DNA of 64,000 nt from contig NZ_CALSBS010000002.1 of NCBI RefSeq assembly GCF_943590815.1, positions 310,001 through 374,000 of the forward strand, given 5' to 3'. The position numbers and the translations under genes were made by a program. The DNA is from Pseudocitrobacter vendiensis. Its GTDB lineage: Bacteria; Pseudomonadota; Gammaproteobacteria; Enterobacterales; Enterobacteriaceae. Under the pieces are notes generated by a model. It was not told the origin of the DNA, did not search any database, and saw only the letters and a program-made list of their open reading frames with translations. Position 1 is the first letter of the stretch; every line of letters starts with the position of its first letter. This document shows, one piece after another, positions 41,798 to 48,505 of the stretch.

Positions 41798-41936
41798 CTT
41801 TTATCTCCGTGTTCGCATCGTTAATCGCATCAAACTCAGCCAGTTGATGGGCGGCTGATTCAAGATCTTCTGGCTGGAGATGAAAGGTAATAATCACCAA
41901 TGCCAGCGCCAGCATTCCGTTCTGTTGGCTTACCAT
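41781..41936 (-). CDS. Small phage protein (51 aa)
   Basis: Starts MVSQQNGMLALALVIITFHL, then an acidic helical tail (LESAAHQLAEFDAINDANTE). Overlaps the genes on both sides (17 bases with the exonuclease, 7 with the zinc protein). Function unknown. Confidence 0.55.
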   Translation of the reverse strand: MVSQQNGMLALALVIITFHLQPEDLESAAHQLAEFDAINDANTEIKDAASH

Positions 41937-42325
41937 CGCGTTCTCCGTTTGTTTTGCTGCCGGTTGGGGTGAAGAATGAAGAAGCGATCTGCACATCCTT
42001 TGTCATCGCAGAAGTGACCTTGTTTTGTCGTCATGTAGGTCGAAATCGTTCGAACTACACAATCTTTAGGGTGACGGAGTGCGCCGCACTGGTCGCACAT
42101 AACGGCATTGAGATGCTCTGTAGCGGATGCAAGAAAAATGCTTTCGGCAAAACTTCCCGGAACTCCGCGAGAATCGACGTACTCGATCATCTCTTCGAGA
42201 TGTCCGGCGCTGTTTCGGAAGGAGCCGCGTCCAGCGAGTTTGACGATCTGCCCGCCAAATTTAAGTCGAGTACCAGCAGGCATCGCGGCGAGCTTTTCAG
42301 CTGTCAGTCTTTGAAGTGGTTGCAT
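41930..42325 (-). CDS. Phage zinc-binding protein (131 aa)
   Basis: Starts MQPLQRLTAEKLAAMPAG; the centre has MCDQCGALRHPKDC and the end GHFCDDKGCADRF, giving two Cys pairs for one or two zinc sites. Probably a DNA- or RNA-binding early protein. An in-frame start 12 codons upstream is possible but less likely. Leftward operon. Confidence 0.6.
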   Translation of the reverse strand: MQPLQRLTAEKLAAMPAGTRLKFGGQIVKLAGRGSFRNSAGHLEEMIEYVDSRGVPGSFAESIFLASATEHLNAVMCDQCGALRHPKDCVVRTISTYMTTKQGHFCDDKGCADRFFILHPNRQQNKRRTRW

Positions 42326-42407
42326 GTTTTTACCCTCAAAAGGAAATACGGAACCCGGCACCAGTTGGCTGCCAGTTCGCTTGAAAGTGAGAAGGGGGGT
42401 TAGTGGC

Positions 42408-42560
42408 TTAGTTCGCCAGATTGCGGCCGCGATACCACGGCATGCCAGCGGCTTTCTTCATGTCCTCGACTGCTGCGAGCCACATATTGCCGTCACTGAG
42501 AAACAACGCGATTGCTGCTTTGCTTTGCGCTGCCTGTAGCATGTAGTGGTTGATATTCAT
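42408..42560 (-). CDS. Small phage protein (50 aa)
   Basis: Starts MNINHYMLQAAQSKAAIALF and ends GMPWYRGRNLAN. The ATG overlaps the stop of the upstream 87-residue gene by 4 bases, so coupling is likely. No family recognised. Confidence 0.55.
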   Translation of the reverse strand: MNINHYMLQAAQSKAAIALFLSDGNMWLAAVEDMKKAAGMPWYRGRNLAN

Positions 42561-42820
42561 GAGCCATGCTCCGTTCCACCATTGAATCGCTCTGGCATTT
42601 CGTCGTGAATCTCAAGGCTCAACACCGCCACCTTTCCATCACGCAATGGGAAAGCGTATTCCTTCTTAACAACGGTAAGGTGGTCGACAGTCGCACGAAG
42701 AACCATGTCTGTTACGTCTGTTTTATTCCCCACCCAACAACTTTTTTCAGGGTTAAGGCGACCTTCATAGATTGTTCCCGTTAATGGGCTGGAACCGATC
42801 ATCTTGATTGTTTTAGCCAT
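42557..42820 (-). CDS. Phage protein, DUF7446-like (87 aa)
   Basis: Starts MAKTIKMIGSSPLTGTIYEG; the SPLTGTIYEGRL / VTDMVLRATVDHL pattern is common in enterobacterial phage early regions. Preceded by GGAGAAGATT. Function unknown. Confidence 0.6.
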   Translation of the reverse strand: MAKTIKMIGSSPLTGTIYEGRLNPEKSCWVGNKTDVTDMVLRATVDHLTVVKKEYAFPLRDGKVAVLSLEIHDEMPERFNGGTEHGS

Positions 42821-42948
42821 AATCTTCTCCGCGCTTAAGGCCGCGCCGCCGAACGTTTAAACCCAATCCCCAGCAGGGGTTGCTATATCGGATCAAACTC
42901 AGTGAATTTGCTTTGATATGGCGATAAAAAAGCCGCCGTAGCGGGTCT

Positions 42949-43269
42949 TCAGAAATAGTCTTTATGGTCGTGCATCGCTCGCTGGAGGATCACCTTTGCA
43001 TCTTCAAAGCTGGCAGATTCAAAAGCCTCTCTTATGGCCTTAGCCAGGCAAGTCGCATCGCTTTCATAGTCATCAGCTCTGCTTTCCCAGTTTGATGCCT
43101 CTTCTTCAGCCTCATAAAGGCGATCGCCATACTCGCACTCGAGTTCCTGGCGCACTTCATCACGAAGCTTCTCCTTGATAATTTCGGAGGCTTCTTCGAT
43201 CGGCATTGTTTCCAGAATCGTCTCTGGCTGATGAGTGCCGTATTTCAGTGAGATGTCAGTAGCAAACAT
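42949..43269 (-). CDS. Phage early protein, acidic coiled-coil (106 aa)
   Basis: Starts MFATDISLKYGTHQPE; residues about 25-65 are a strongly acidic helix (IIKEKLRDEVRQELECEYGD ... EAEEEASNWESRAD) likely to form a coiled coil. The start at 43269 has GGAGGTTG directly upstream; the longer open frame to 43386 is rejected. Function unknown. Confidence 0.6.
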   Translation of the reverse strand: MFATDISLKYGTHQPETILETMPIEEASEIIKEKLRDEVRQELECEYGDRLYEAEEEASNWESRADDYESDATCLAKAIREAFESASFEDAKVILQRAMHDHKDYF

Positions 43270-43694
43270 GCAACCTCCAAAAAAATGCCCGCGCGCTGGC
43301 GGGCCAAGAAGACTTTTCCAATCCAACCAGAACAGGATCATCGTCTCCTGTGCGGTTGAGATGGCAGTATTACCATCACCAAGCATCGGCGCCCGGTGCT
43401 TGAGGTTGGCTCTGTCGTTACCCGCTGATGCGGGAGAAATGCTTTGGCGATTGGATGGCCGGTGCTGAACTCCGGCATAAGGCGCTTTTTAGGCGGCTGG
43501 AGCTGACTTATTTGCTTAGCTATCCTCGGGAGTCAGTCACGTCCCCCTGCGCATCAGCATGCGCATTCATCCAATCCCAAAACATTCCAGTTAGTGCCGG
43601 GATATTTATCCACGCCCGGCGCGTGGTTTCCTTGCTTTCCACAGACAAAGGAAATTGATAAATTGGTTATTCCACAGACAATTAAGGACTAATC
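43270..43694. other. Non-coding stretch between divergent early genes
   Basis: No convincing gene in these 425 bases. There are hairpins on both strands, for example GCCGGG-N-CCCGGC near 43596-43619. The leftward pL transcript must cross it, so it may hold terminators overcome by antitermination. The stretch just before 43695 is AT-rich with two TTCCACAGACAA copies (43637 and 43671). Confidence 0.4.
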
Positions 43695-44105
43695 ATGGAT
43701 GTAGGATTAATCATCGCGTCCCTTAAAAACGGACTTGGTGCTCTCTCGACGATCCAGAGCAACGAGGTGCTTCGAGAACGCATCGTTTTCATTGGCGAGC
43801 AGATTGACGTACTTCAGAAAACCCATGCTGCCACCGAGCAGAAACTTGCCGAAGCGATAGCAAAAAACGTAGAACTTACGAAGCAAATAGAGGCTTATAG
43901 GGCACAGGAGCAGTTTGTCCTTCATCGCACTGCGGCCTTTAGAAAAGATACCTCTGGTGGCTATGCAAGGGCGGTTTATTGTCCCAACTGTTTTAAAGCG
44001 GTCGGTGCCGACTTCAGTGATTCGACTTTTCATTGCGCTACCTGCGGGTGGTGTTCTGAGTTTGAAAAGAGAGATCTCGATAGTGTGATGAAAACCCTCC
44101 CGTAA
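43695..44105 (+). CDS. Phage protein with coiled coil and zinc ribbon (136 aa)
   Basis: N-terminal helix pair (ERIVFIGEQIDVLQKTHAATEQKLAEAIAKNVELTKQIEAY) predicted to coil, then a CPNC ... CATC zinc ribbon at about 96-118. It runs opposite to the surrounding leftward operon, as morons and superinfection genes often do. A hairpin GGCGAGG-N7-CCTCGCC follows. Function unknown. Confidence 0.6.
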   Translation: MDVGLIIASLKNGLGALSTIQSNEVLRERIVFIGEQIDVLQKTHAATEQKLAEAIAKNVELTKQIEAYRAQEQFVLHRTAAFRKDTSGGYARAVYCPNCFKAVGADFSDSTFHCATCGWCSEFEKRDLDSVMKTLP

Positions 44106-44254
44106 AATGTCAGGCGAGGATCACTCCCTCGCCACCCCTCTGTTTGTTTACCGTCAGCCCCTCGCAAAGAGCTGCTGGTAAATCGTTTAGCCATCAGCTC
44201 GCCACGTTTCAGATAACGCCGTGTAACGCTGTTGTGTGCGATAAAATTGGTCAT
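44030..44254 (-). CDS. Putative small basic phage protein (74 aa)
   Basis: Starts MTNFIAHNSVTRRYLKRGEL with a perfect GGAGG 5 bases upstream; basic N-terminal half (RRYLKRGELMAKRF). First well-signalled ORF of the pL transcript after the tiny-ORF chain. The last 76 bases overlap the opposite gene 43695-44105, which lowers confidence. Confidence 0.45.
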   Translation of the reverse strand: MTNFIAHNSVTRRYLKRGELMAKRFTSSSLRGADGKQTEGWRGSDPRLTFYGRVFITLSRSLFSNSEHHPQVAQ

Positions 44255-44366
44255 ACATCCTCCAGTGGTTGCTTTGGTGGTGTGGCCTGCACCTAATCAG
44301 GCGGCGGTGTTTGTCGCACGGTTCACTCCGCTGCAAGGCATGTTTTTGCGCCACGCTTTGCGTCAC
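44187..44366 (-). CDS. Putative 59-residue basic peptide in the pL leader
   Basis: GTG start coupled to the stop of the previous tiny ORF (GTGA). Reads MTQSVAQKHALQRSEPCDKH and then a His/Arg-rich tail. Its 3' half overlaps the MTNFIA ORF in another frame. It could be translated only by coupling. Confidence 0.35.
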   Translation of the reverse strand: MTQSVAQKHALQRSEPCDKHRRLIRCRPHHQSNHWRMYDQFYRTQQRYTALSETWRADG

Positions 44367-44489
44367 ACCCCAAAGCAACATCCTTTGGGCCACACTCTCG
44401 CAGTGGCCGCGCTCATGCCCTTGAGTTCTTGTCGCTCATCGCCGCTCATAACCGGTGCGCGTCTGGCGTTCGCGCTGCTTTACCGGCAT
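44363..44489 (-). other. Chain of three overlapping tiny ORFs in the pL leader
   Basis: Reading leftward: 44489-44436 MPVKQRERQTRTGYERR (17 residues, 6 Arg, AGGAAAAGG 4 bases before the ATG), 44439-44413 MSDKNSRA, and 44416-44363 MSAATARVWPKGCCFGV. Each start overlaps the previous stop (ATGA), and the last stop overlaps the next GTG. The arginine-rich first peptide has the composition of phage antitermination or RNA-binding peptides, but is shorter than known N proteins. Confidence 0.4.
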
Positions 44490-44608
44490 ACCCTTTTCCT
44501 CGATTAACCCTGACCAGCGGTATGTCGCAGTTCGGACCTGCGTCTGGCTCTCTCACGGAGACTCGGGGCCGCATCATTACTGCGGCTTGAAAGTGCGGCC
44601 TGTCCGCT

Positions 44609-44620
44609 TTAGTGCTTCAT
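44609..44620 (-). other. Three-codon minigene in the pL leader
   Basis: ATG AAG CAC TAA, preceded by GAGGAG at 7 bases. Lambda has comparable two-codon bar minigenes whose translation sequesters tRNA. Too short to be certain it is more than chance. Confidence 0.3.
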
Positions 44621-44801
44621 TGGAATCACTCCTCTAAGTTGAATCAGCGCCCCATCATCGGAGCGTTTCAAATTGAGTGACTTATCAGCTCATCGCAGCG
44701 TGGTCCTCTACACCTACCGTACGCATACGGACTCAGTGCTTACCTCGATCCCATCGGGTGCCATTTCTTTTTGCCAGGAGCGCTACGGCTTGCCTGTCAC
44801 T

Positions 44802-44842
44802 CAGTCTGATTTGTTAAAGAAGCAGGCGACTTGCTGTCCGCC
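44802..44842 (-). promoter_or_regulatory. rrn-type boxA with upstream hairpin in the pL leader
   Basis: Read leftward, GCTTCTTTAACAAATCAGAC nearly repeats the ribosomal leader boxA (GCTCTTTAACAATTTATCAGAC). Directly before it is a hairpin GGCGGAC-agcaa-GTCGCC with one bulged base and a 5-base loop, the boxB-then-boxA order of rrn operons rather than lambda. It sits about 90 bases from the operator cluster. Confidence 0.55.
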
Positions 44843-44899
44843 GCTGGCTAACTTCGCTCAGCTGTCGATGTTTCGTTTCGATGGAGTAATTAAACATCA

Positions 44900-44973
44900 T
44901 GTGGATTTATAGGTCAACACCTTGTGGATTTATTTTGTTGATTTAATTGTTTCTTGTTGATTTTTATGTTGAT
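44900..44973. promoter_or_regulatory. Left operator cluster (OL-like)
   Basis: Five copies of TGTKGAT in the same orientation begin at 44900, 44923, 44936, 44955 and 44967, most followed by TT; one inverted partner GTCAACA is at 44913-44919. The same half-site occurs at the cI/cro operator at 46.5 kb. The cluster must overlap the leftward promoter pL. Confidence 0.65.
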
Positions 44974-45030
44974 TTATTTTTTGGTGGTACAAGTGATATG
45001 CTGCAAAAAACATCAAAAAGGGATTGGGTA

Positions 45031-45240
45031 ATGGAATTGGATGAGGAAAGGGTGAACATGATGGCTCATGCCGCCGGGCGCGCGGTGATGGAGTTATCGC
45101 TGGCGGATCTGCCTGTAACTCAGCAAGCCATCATCGACAAGCTGGAGCAGTACCGAAAGGAGACCGGTAATGTGATCGGGAAAGGTATTAACAGAGATGC
45201 TGCGGAGATCGTAAGGAGTGGCAGGAGAGCGTTAAAGTGA
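45031..45240 (+). CDS. Small phage protein, AriR/YmgB-like (69 aa)
   Basis: A helical protein whose pattern (LDEERVNMM..A..AVMEL then QQAIIDKLEQYRKETGN and RDAAEIVRSG) recalls the AriR/YmgB biofilm-regulator family. The similarity is weak. The start could also be 44998 or 45058; the last has the best ribosome site (GAGGAAAGGGTGAAC). It lies between OL and the repressor, pointing right, and ends in a hairpin shared with the convergent lipoprotein gene. Confidence 0.55.
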   Translation: MELDEERVNMMAHAAGRAVMELSLADLPVTQQAIIDKLEQYRKETGNVIGKGINRDAAEIVRSGRRALK

Positions 45241-45281
45241 AGACACCCGACCTTAAGGCCGGGCGTTGAAAGTGATGGTTG

Positions 45282-45662
45282 TTAATCAGCCCATCCTGAT
45301 TTTGTATTAATCGCTGATTCGGCCATGGTGTATTTCTGGACCTTGTCATCTTTGAAGAGGATGGTCAGCTCTTTCTTGGTGCCATTCGTTCCGTTATGGA
45401 AAAGCCCATAGAACGGTATGAAAGTAGTGCCGTTAACTTTAACTTTGGCGAAGGCATACTTCCAAATCTCATTGCCGCCATCAGTGTATGACACTGCATC
45501 AGGTGATCCAAAGTAGGACTTAACTTCTGCCTTGGTGGTTTTTCCTTCCTGAATTTTAGTCTGAACACTGGTTTCAGTTTCGTTTTTCAGTTGCTGATTT
45601 CCAGAAGATGCGCAGCCAACAAGGCCTGTGGCAATAATCACTGCAAGAGCTATTTTTTTCAT
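45282..45662 (-). CDS. Phage-encoded lipoprotein, BamE/SmpA-like
   Basis: A 126-residue protein with a lipoprotein signal (ALAVIIATGLVGC, acylated Cys at 17). The mature part has the BamE-type KTTKAEVKSYFGSPD segment. It lies just behind cI in the same direction, so it is likely expressed in the lysogen and may alter the cell surface or exclude phages. Function not known. Confidence 0.75.
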   Translation of the reverse strand: MKKIALAVIIATGLVGCASSGNQQLKNETETSVQTKIQEGKTTKAEVKSYFGSPDAVSYTDGGNEIWKYAFAKVKVNGTTFIPFYGLFHNGTNGTKKELTILFKDDKVQKYTMAESAINTKSGWAD

Positions 45663-45735
45663 GTTTCATTTCCATTGATTGCAATCAGAAACATCTTAAC
45701 ATCACATGTAGTTGAGTGAAATATGATTGGTTTTG

Positions 45736-46446
45736 TTATCTTCTGTATCGCAAAACAGAATACCAAAATACAAACCCGATTATCTCCACATCGGACTCTT
45801 CAGCCTCTTCATCGTCATAATCGCGATTGATGCTTCGTATTAATAGCTTTCCACCAGGCTTTCGATAAAGCTGCTTTATGCGCTTTAAATCGCCCTGGTT
45901 AATAGCATAGAGTTCGCCGTCAATAATCCGCTTGTTGCCTGTATCGACTGCTACCGTTGCGCCGTCAGGAATAACGGGCTCCATGCTGTCACCAGAAGCG
46001 GGAAAGCAAAGCACTCCAGAACCATCACTATTTGCACCCACCCTTCTGAGCGTTGCCTTAGAGAATCTCAGCTTAAATCCATTGTGGTCTTCGCACTGAA
46101 CTCGACCATCACCACACGCAAATTCAATATCCTTAAGAAATGGCACTTCAACCTCATCAACAGGAAGCGGGGTGTCTTTATCCCATGCATCAACAACTCC
46201 CCACTCGGACTCCGGCGGGATGTTGCTCTCCAGATCCTTCTTTGGAGAACCCTCTCCATTTAATAACCAGTCAAGAGAATAACCGAATTTTTCAGATATT
46301 TGTTGCGCCGCCTCACGACTTAACGCGTCTCTTTTTATCCAGTTGTTGACGGTCTGTGGGCTAGTCGACAAAGCCTCAGCCAAATCCCGCTGCTTCAAGC
46401 CTTCCCTTGCCAGTAAAAATTTAATTCTTTCAGAAATGCTACTCAT
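45736..46446 (-). CDS. CI/RacR-type repressor with S24 peptidase domain
   Basis: A 236-residue repressor. N-terminal helix-turn-helix (LAEALSTSPQTVNNWIKRD), hinge with ACG (likely autocleavage site, FACGDG), and LexA-type catalytic Ser in SGDSMEP with Lys in DLKRIKQL. It should keep the lysogen and be cleaved on SOS induction. The start at 46446 has GGAGGGTTTT just upstream; the longer frame to 46500 runs into the operator and is rejected. Confidence 0.9.
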   Translation of the reverse strand: MSSISERIKFLLAREGLKQRDLAEALSTSPQTVNNWIKRDALSREAAQQISEKFGYSLDWLLNGEGSPKKDLESNIPPESEWGVVDAWDKDTPLPVDEVEVPFLKDIEFACGDGRVQCEDHNGFKLRFSKATLRRVGANSDGSGVLCFPASGDSMEPVIPDGATVAVDTGNKRIIDGELYAINQGDLKRIKQLYRKPGGKLLIRSINRDYDDEEAEESDVEIIGFVFWYSVLRYRR

Positions 46447-46478
46447 AAAACCCTCCGCTCCATGCATGGTAAACAACA

Positions 46479-46542
46479 TGTGGATTTTTTCCATCACCAT
46501 AATGTTGATTTAATCCACATCATGAATTAACATGGTGTTGAT
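46479..46542. promoter_or_regulatory. Right operator cluster between cI and cro
   Basis: Half-sites TGTGGAT (46479), TGTTGAT (46503) with inverted ATCCACA (46513-46519), and TGTTGAT (46536). The middle pair forms a 17-bp palindrome, TGTTGATTTAATCCACA with one base asymmetric. It covers the -35 of the rightward promoter. Confidence 0.7.
46506..46534 (+). promoter_or_regulatory. Rightward early promoter (pR-like)
   Basis: TTGATT, 17 bases, TAACAT. The -35 lies inside the palindromic operator and a further half-site is at about +1, so repressor would block it. It drives the cro-like gene and the replication genes. Confidence 0.65.
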
Positions 46543-46563
46543 TACACATGAGCGGAGCAAAAC

Positions 46564-46785
46564 ATGATCAACAAAAAATCCAACGCCAGCACCCCGCTTG
46601 AGAAAGCCATTAATGCAGTGGGCGGCTCTCAAAAGGTGCTTGCTGAAAAGGTCGGCGTAACGCCTCAGGCCATCAATATGCTCAAAAAGCGAGGTGGCAG
46701 CCTTCCAGTAACAAAAATGCGTAAGTACGAAGAAGTAACGGGACTTCCTCGCGAAGTTCTATATCCAGGTATCTTTGCCGCCTAA
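46564..46785 (+). CDS. Cro/YdaS-like repressor
   Basis: A 73-residue helix-turn-helix protein (STPLEKAINAVGGSQKVLAEKVGVTPQAINMLKKRGG). It resembles YdaS of Rac, the Cro-like partner of RacR. An AGCGGAGC site is at 8 bases. First gene of the rightward early operon. Confidence 0.82.
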   Translation: MINKKSNASTPLEKAINAVGGSQKVLAEKVGVTPQAINMLKKRGGSLPVTKMRKYEEVTGLPREVLYPGIFAA

Positions 46786-46815
46786 CCGGCGGCCCTAACC
46801 ACGAAAGGGAAAGCA

Positions 46816-47382
46816 ATGCATTCACTTACGTATCACGAGAATAACGGATTCACTGCGAGTCCGATGATTTCGGTAAATCAAAGCGTTCCGCGCAATAACA
46901 GTAAGCTGACCAGGATCCGCGAAGCTGTTCGCGCCTGGCAGAAGGCAACGCCCGGACAGGCTCAGGTTCACATTTCGCAGCTGGTAGCAAAGGAGTGGCT
47001 GACGCGCGGCGGTCGTGGATTGCTGCTGGCCGGTTCTGAGCACAACACCAAGCAGAACTTCTTCCGGATGATTAACGACCCGGGACCTAAGAACGATAAA
47101 GGCCTGGTGCTACTGATCCCCGTCATTGTTGATGTGATGGCTCGGGATAACGAGAAAGTGGCGAGAGAGTTCGGTCTTGTCGCAAAGACTGAGGCCGAAC
47201 TGATAGCCGAGGCCATGAAAGAGTGCACTGAAGCGCATCAGGCGAAGTTACTTGGTCAGCCGATACAACGCCTTGAGAAAGAGGTGAGAGAAGCTGCTGA
47301 AGCACTGCTGCGCTTCCTGCCAACTGAATCAATCGCTGCGGTGGTGACAAGTCTGGCCGCTATGGCGCCGGGAGTTATGTGA
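46816..47382 (+). CDS. YdaT-like regulatory/toxin protein
   Basis: A 188-residue protein whose order and sequence pattern (VHISQLVAKEWLTRGG ... NTKQNFFRMINDPGPKNDKGLVLLIPVIVDVMARDNEKVAREFG) fit YdaT of Rac, which occupies the cII position and is toxic when over-expressed. It may act as the CII-type activator of this phage. Confidence 0.75.
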   Translation: MHSLTYHENNGFTASPMISVNQSVPRNNSKLTRIREAVRAWQKATPGQAQVHISQLVAKEWLTRGGRGLLLAGSEHNTKQNFFRMINDPGPKNDKGLVLLIPVIVDVMARDNEKVAREFGLVAKTEAELIAEAMKECTEAHQAKLLGQPIQRLEKEVREAAEALLRFLPTESIAAVVTSLAAMAPGVM

Positions 47383-47459
47383 TGGGTACTACCAAAAAAG
47401 CGAAAGCCCTTGAAGCGGTCACTTCAAAGGCCCTTATCACACTGTGTTACGCCAAGTAA
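47382..47459 (+). CDS. Putative 25-residue peptide after ydaT
   Basis: ATG overlaps the ydaT stop (TGATG). Reads [20 protein letters not shown] and five more residues. The DNA also forms a hairpin (CCTTGAAG/CTTCAAAGG), so the stretch might be an RNA element rather than a gene. Confidence 0.35.
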   Translation: MGTTKKAKALEAVTSKALITLCYAK

Positions 47460-47470
47460 CGGGAGTAAGT

Positions 47471-47665
47471 ATGCCAGCAATAAACGAAAAGGCAAATCAG
47501 CACGCAACTCATAAATGCTCTTTCTGCGACAGAAGCAATATTGATAGCGACGTGAAAACCATAGTTGCCGGTCCAGGCGTTGCTATCTGCGATAACTGCA
47601 TTCTGCTTTGTGTCGAAATTATCTTCAAGAAAGGCGGGGAGGCTGCAGATGAACTTAGCAATTAA
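47471..47665 (+). CDS. ClpX-type C4 zinc-finger protein (64 aa)
   Basis: A small protein with CSFCDRSN and CDNCILLC, the pattern of the ClpX N-terminal zinc domain. Such stand-alone domains occur in phages and might bind ClpX adaptors or substrates. ATG at 47471 follows GGGAGT; the upstream start in frame is less likely. It overlaps the O-like gene by 17 bases. Confidence 0.72.
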   Translation: MPAINEKANQHATHKCSFCDRSNIDSDVKTIVAGPGVAICDNCILLCVEIIFKKGGEAADELSN

Positions 47666-48503
47666 CAATATCTCACCAATCAGGCCTGATTTGCAGGTCG
47701 TGGAGCCGCGCGTGGCAGATCTTGATGATGGCTATACGCGTATTGCCAATGAACTTCTGGAGGCTGTCATGCTGGCTGGATTGTCTCAGCATCAGTTGCT
47801 GGTCTTCATGGCTGTAATGCGTAAAACATACGGTTTCAACAAAAAAGCTGACTGGGTTAGTAACGATCAGTTATCTGCCCTTACCGGCATTCTTCCGCAC
47901 AAATGCTCTGCTGCTAAAAGCTCGTTAGTGAAGCGTGGAGTATTCACCCAAATCGGACGTTCTGTCGGCATTAACAAAACGGTTAGTGAATGGGTGAAAT
48001 TACCCAAAACCGGTAATGAAAATAAACGTTACCTGAAAGAGGTAAATTTACCTGAATCAGGTAAGGAATGTTTACCCGAATCAGGTAACGACACTTACCC
48101 AAATCAGGTAAACACAAAAGACAAACATACAAAAGACAATAAAGACAATATTAATAAACCCCCTAAATCCCCCAAACCGGTTCCGTTCGATCCGGCTGGT
48201 GTCGAGCTTCCTGAATGGCTGTCAGTTTCAGTCTGGAAGTCATGGGTCGATTATCGTCGCGACCTGAAGAAACCGATCAAGTCTCAGCAGACGGTTACCC
48301 AGGCCATCAACCTGCTCGAGCGTTGCAAGTGCAGCGGATATCAGCCTGAAGAAATCATCAACCAGAGCATTGCGAACGGCTGGCAGGGATTGTTTGAGCC
48401 TAAGGGCGCCAAGCAGCCTTCCCGTACTCCGTCACGCGTATCTGAGAACTTCGCTGGCAAGGACTATGGCCAGACTGAAATTCCTGCATGGGCGAGGGAC
48501 TAA
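47649..48503 (+). CDS. O-like replication initiator
   Basis: A 284-residue protein. The N-terminal winged-helix domain ([41 protein letters not shown]) is that of lambda O and YdaU-like initiators. The middle is low-complexity and is encoded by the iteron-containing DNA. The C-terminal part should bind the helicase loader. ATG at 47649 has GGGGAGG 6 bases upstream. Confidence 0.85.
   Translation: MNLAINNISPIRPDLQVVEPRVADLDDGYTRIANELLEAVMLAGLSQHQLLVFMAVMRKTYGFNKKADWVSNDQLSALTGILPHKCSAAKSSLVKRGVFTQIGRSVGINKTVSEWVKLPKTGNENKRYLKEVNLPESGKECLPESGNDTYPNQVNTKDKHTKDNKDNINKPPKSPKPVPFDPAGVELPEWLSVSVWKSWVDYRRDLKKPIKSQQTVTQAINLLERCKCSGYQPEEIINQSIANGWQGLFEPKGAKQPSRTPSRVSENFAGKDYGQTEIPAWARD
48000..48111 (+). 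repeat. Phage replication origin: five 17-bp iterons
   Basis: Iterons at 48000-48016, 48029-48045, 48048-48064, 48072-48088 and 48095-48111 share TTACC-N7-GGTAA (best form TTACCTGAATCAGGTAA, a near-perfect palindrome). An A-rich, easily melted tract follows (48112-48170). Iterons inside the initiator gene plus adjacent AT-rich DNA is the lambda ori plan. Confidence 0.85.
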
Positions 48504-48505
48504 TC

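Noticed and set aside
44673-44912. 79-codon plus-strand ORF in the pL leader
   Set aside because: No ribosome site, and it crosses the boxA/hairpin element and the operator cluster on the other strand.
47382-47459. Main cII gene
   Set aside because: The 25-codon ORF is too short; the YdaT-like gene before it takes the cII position.
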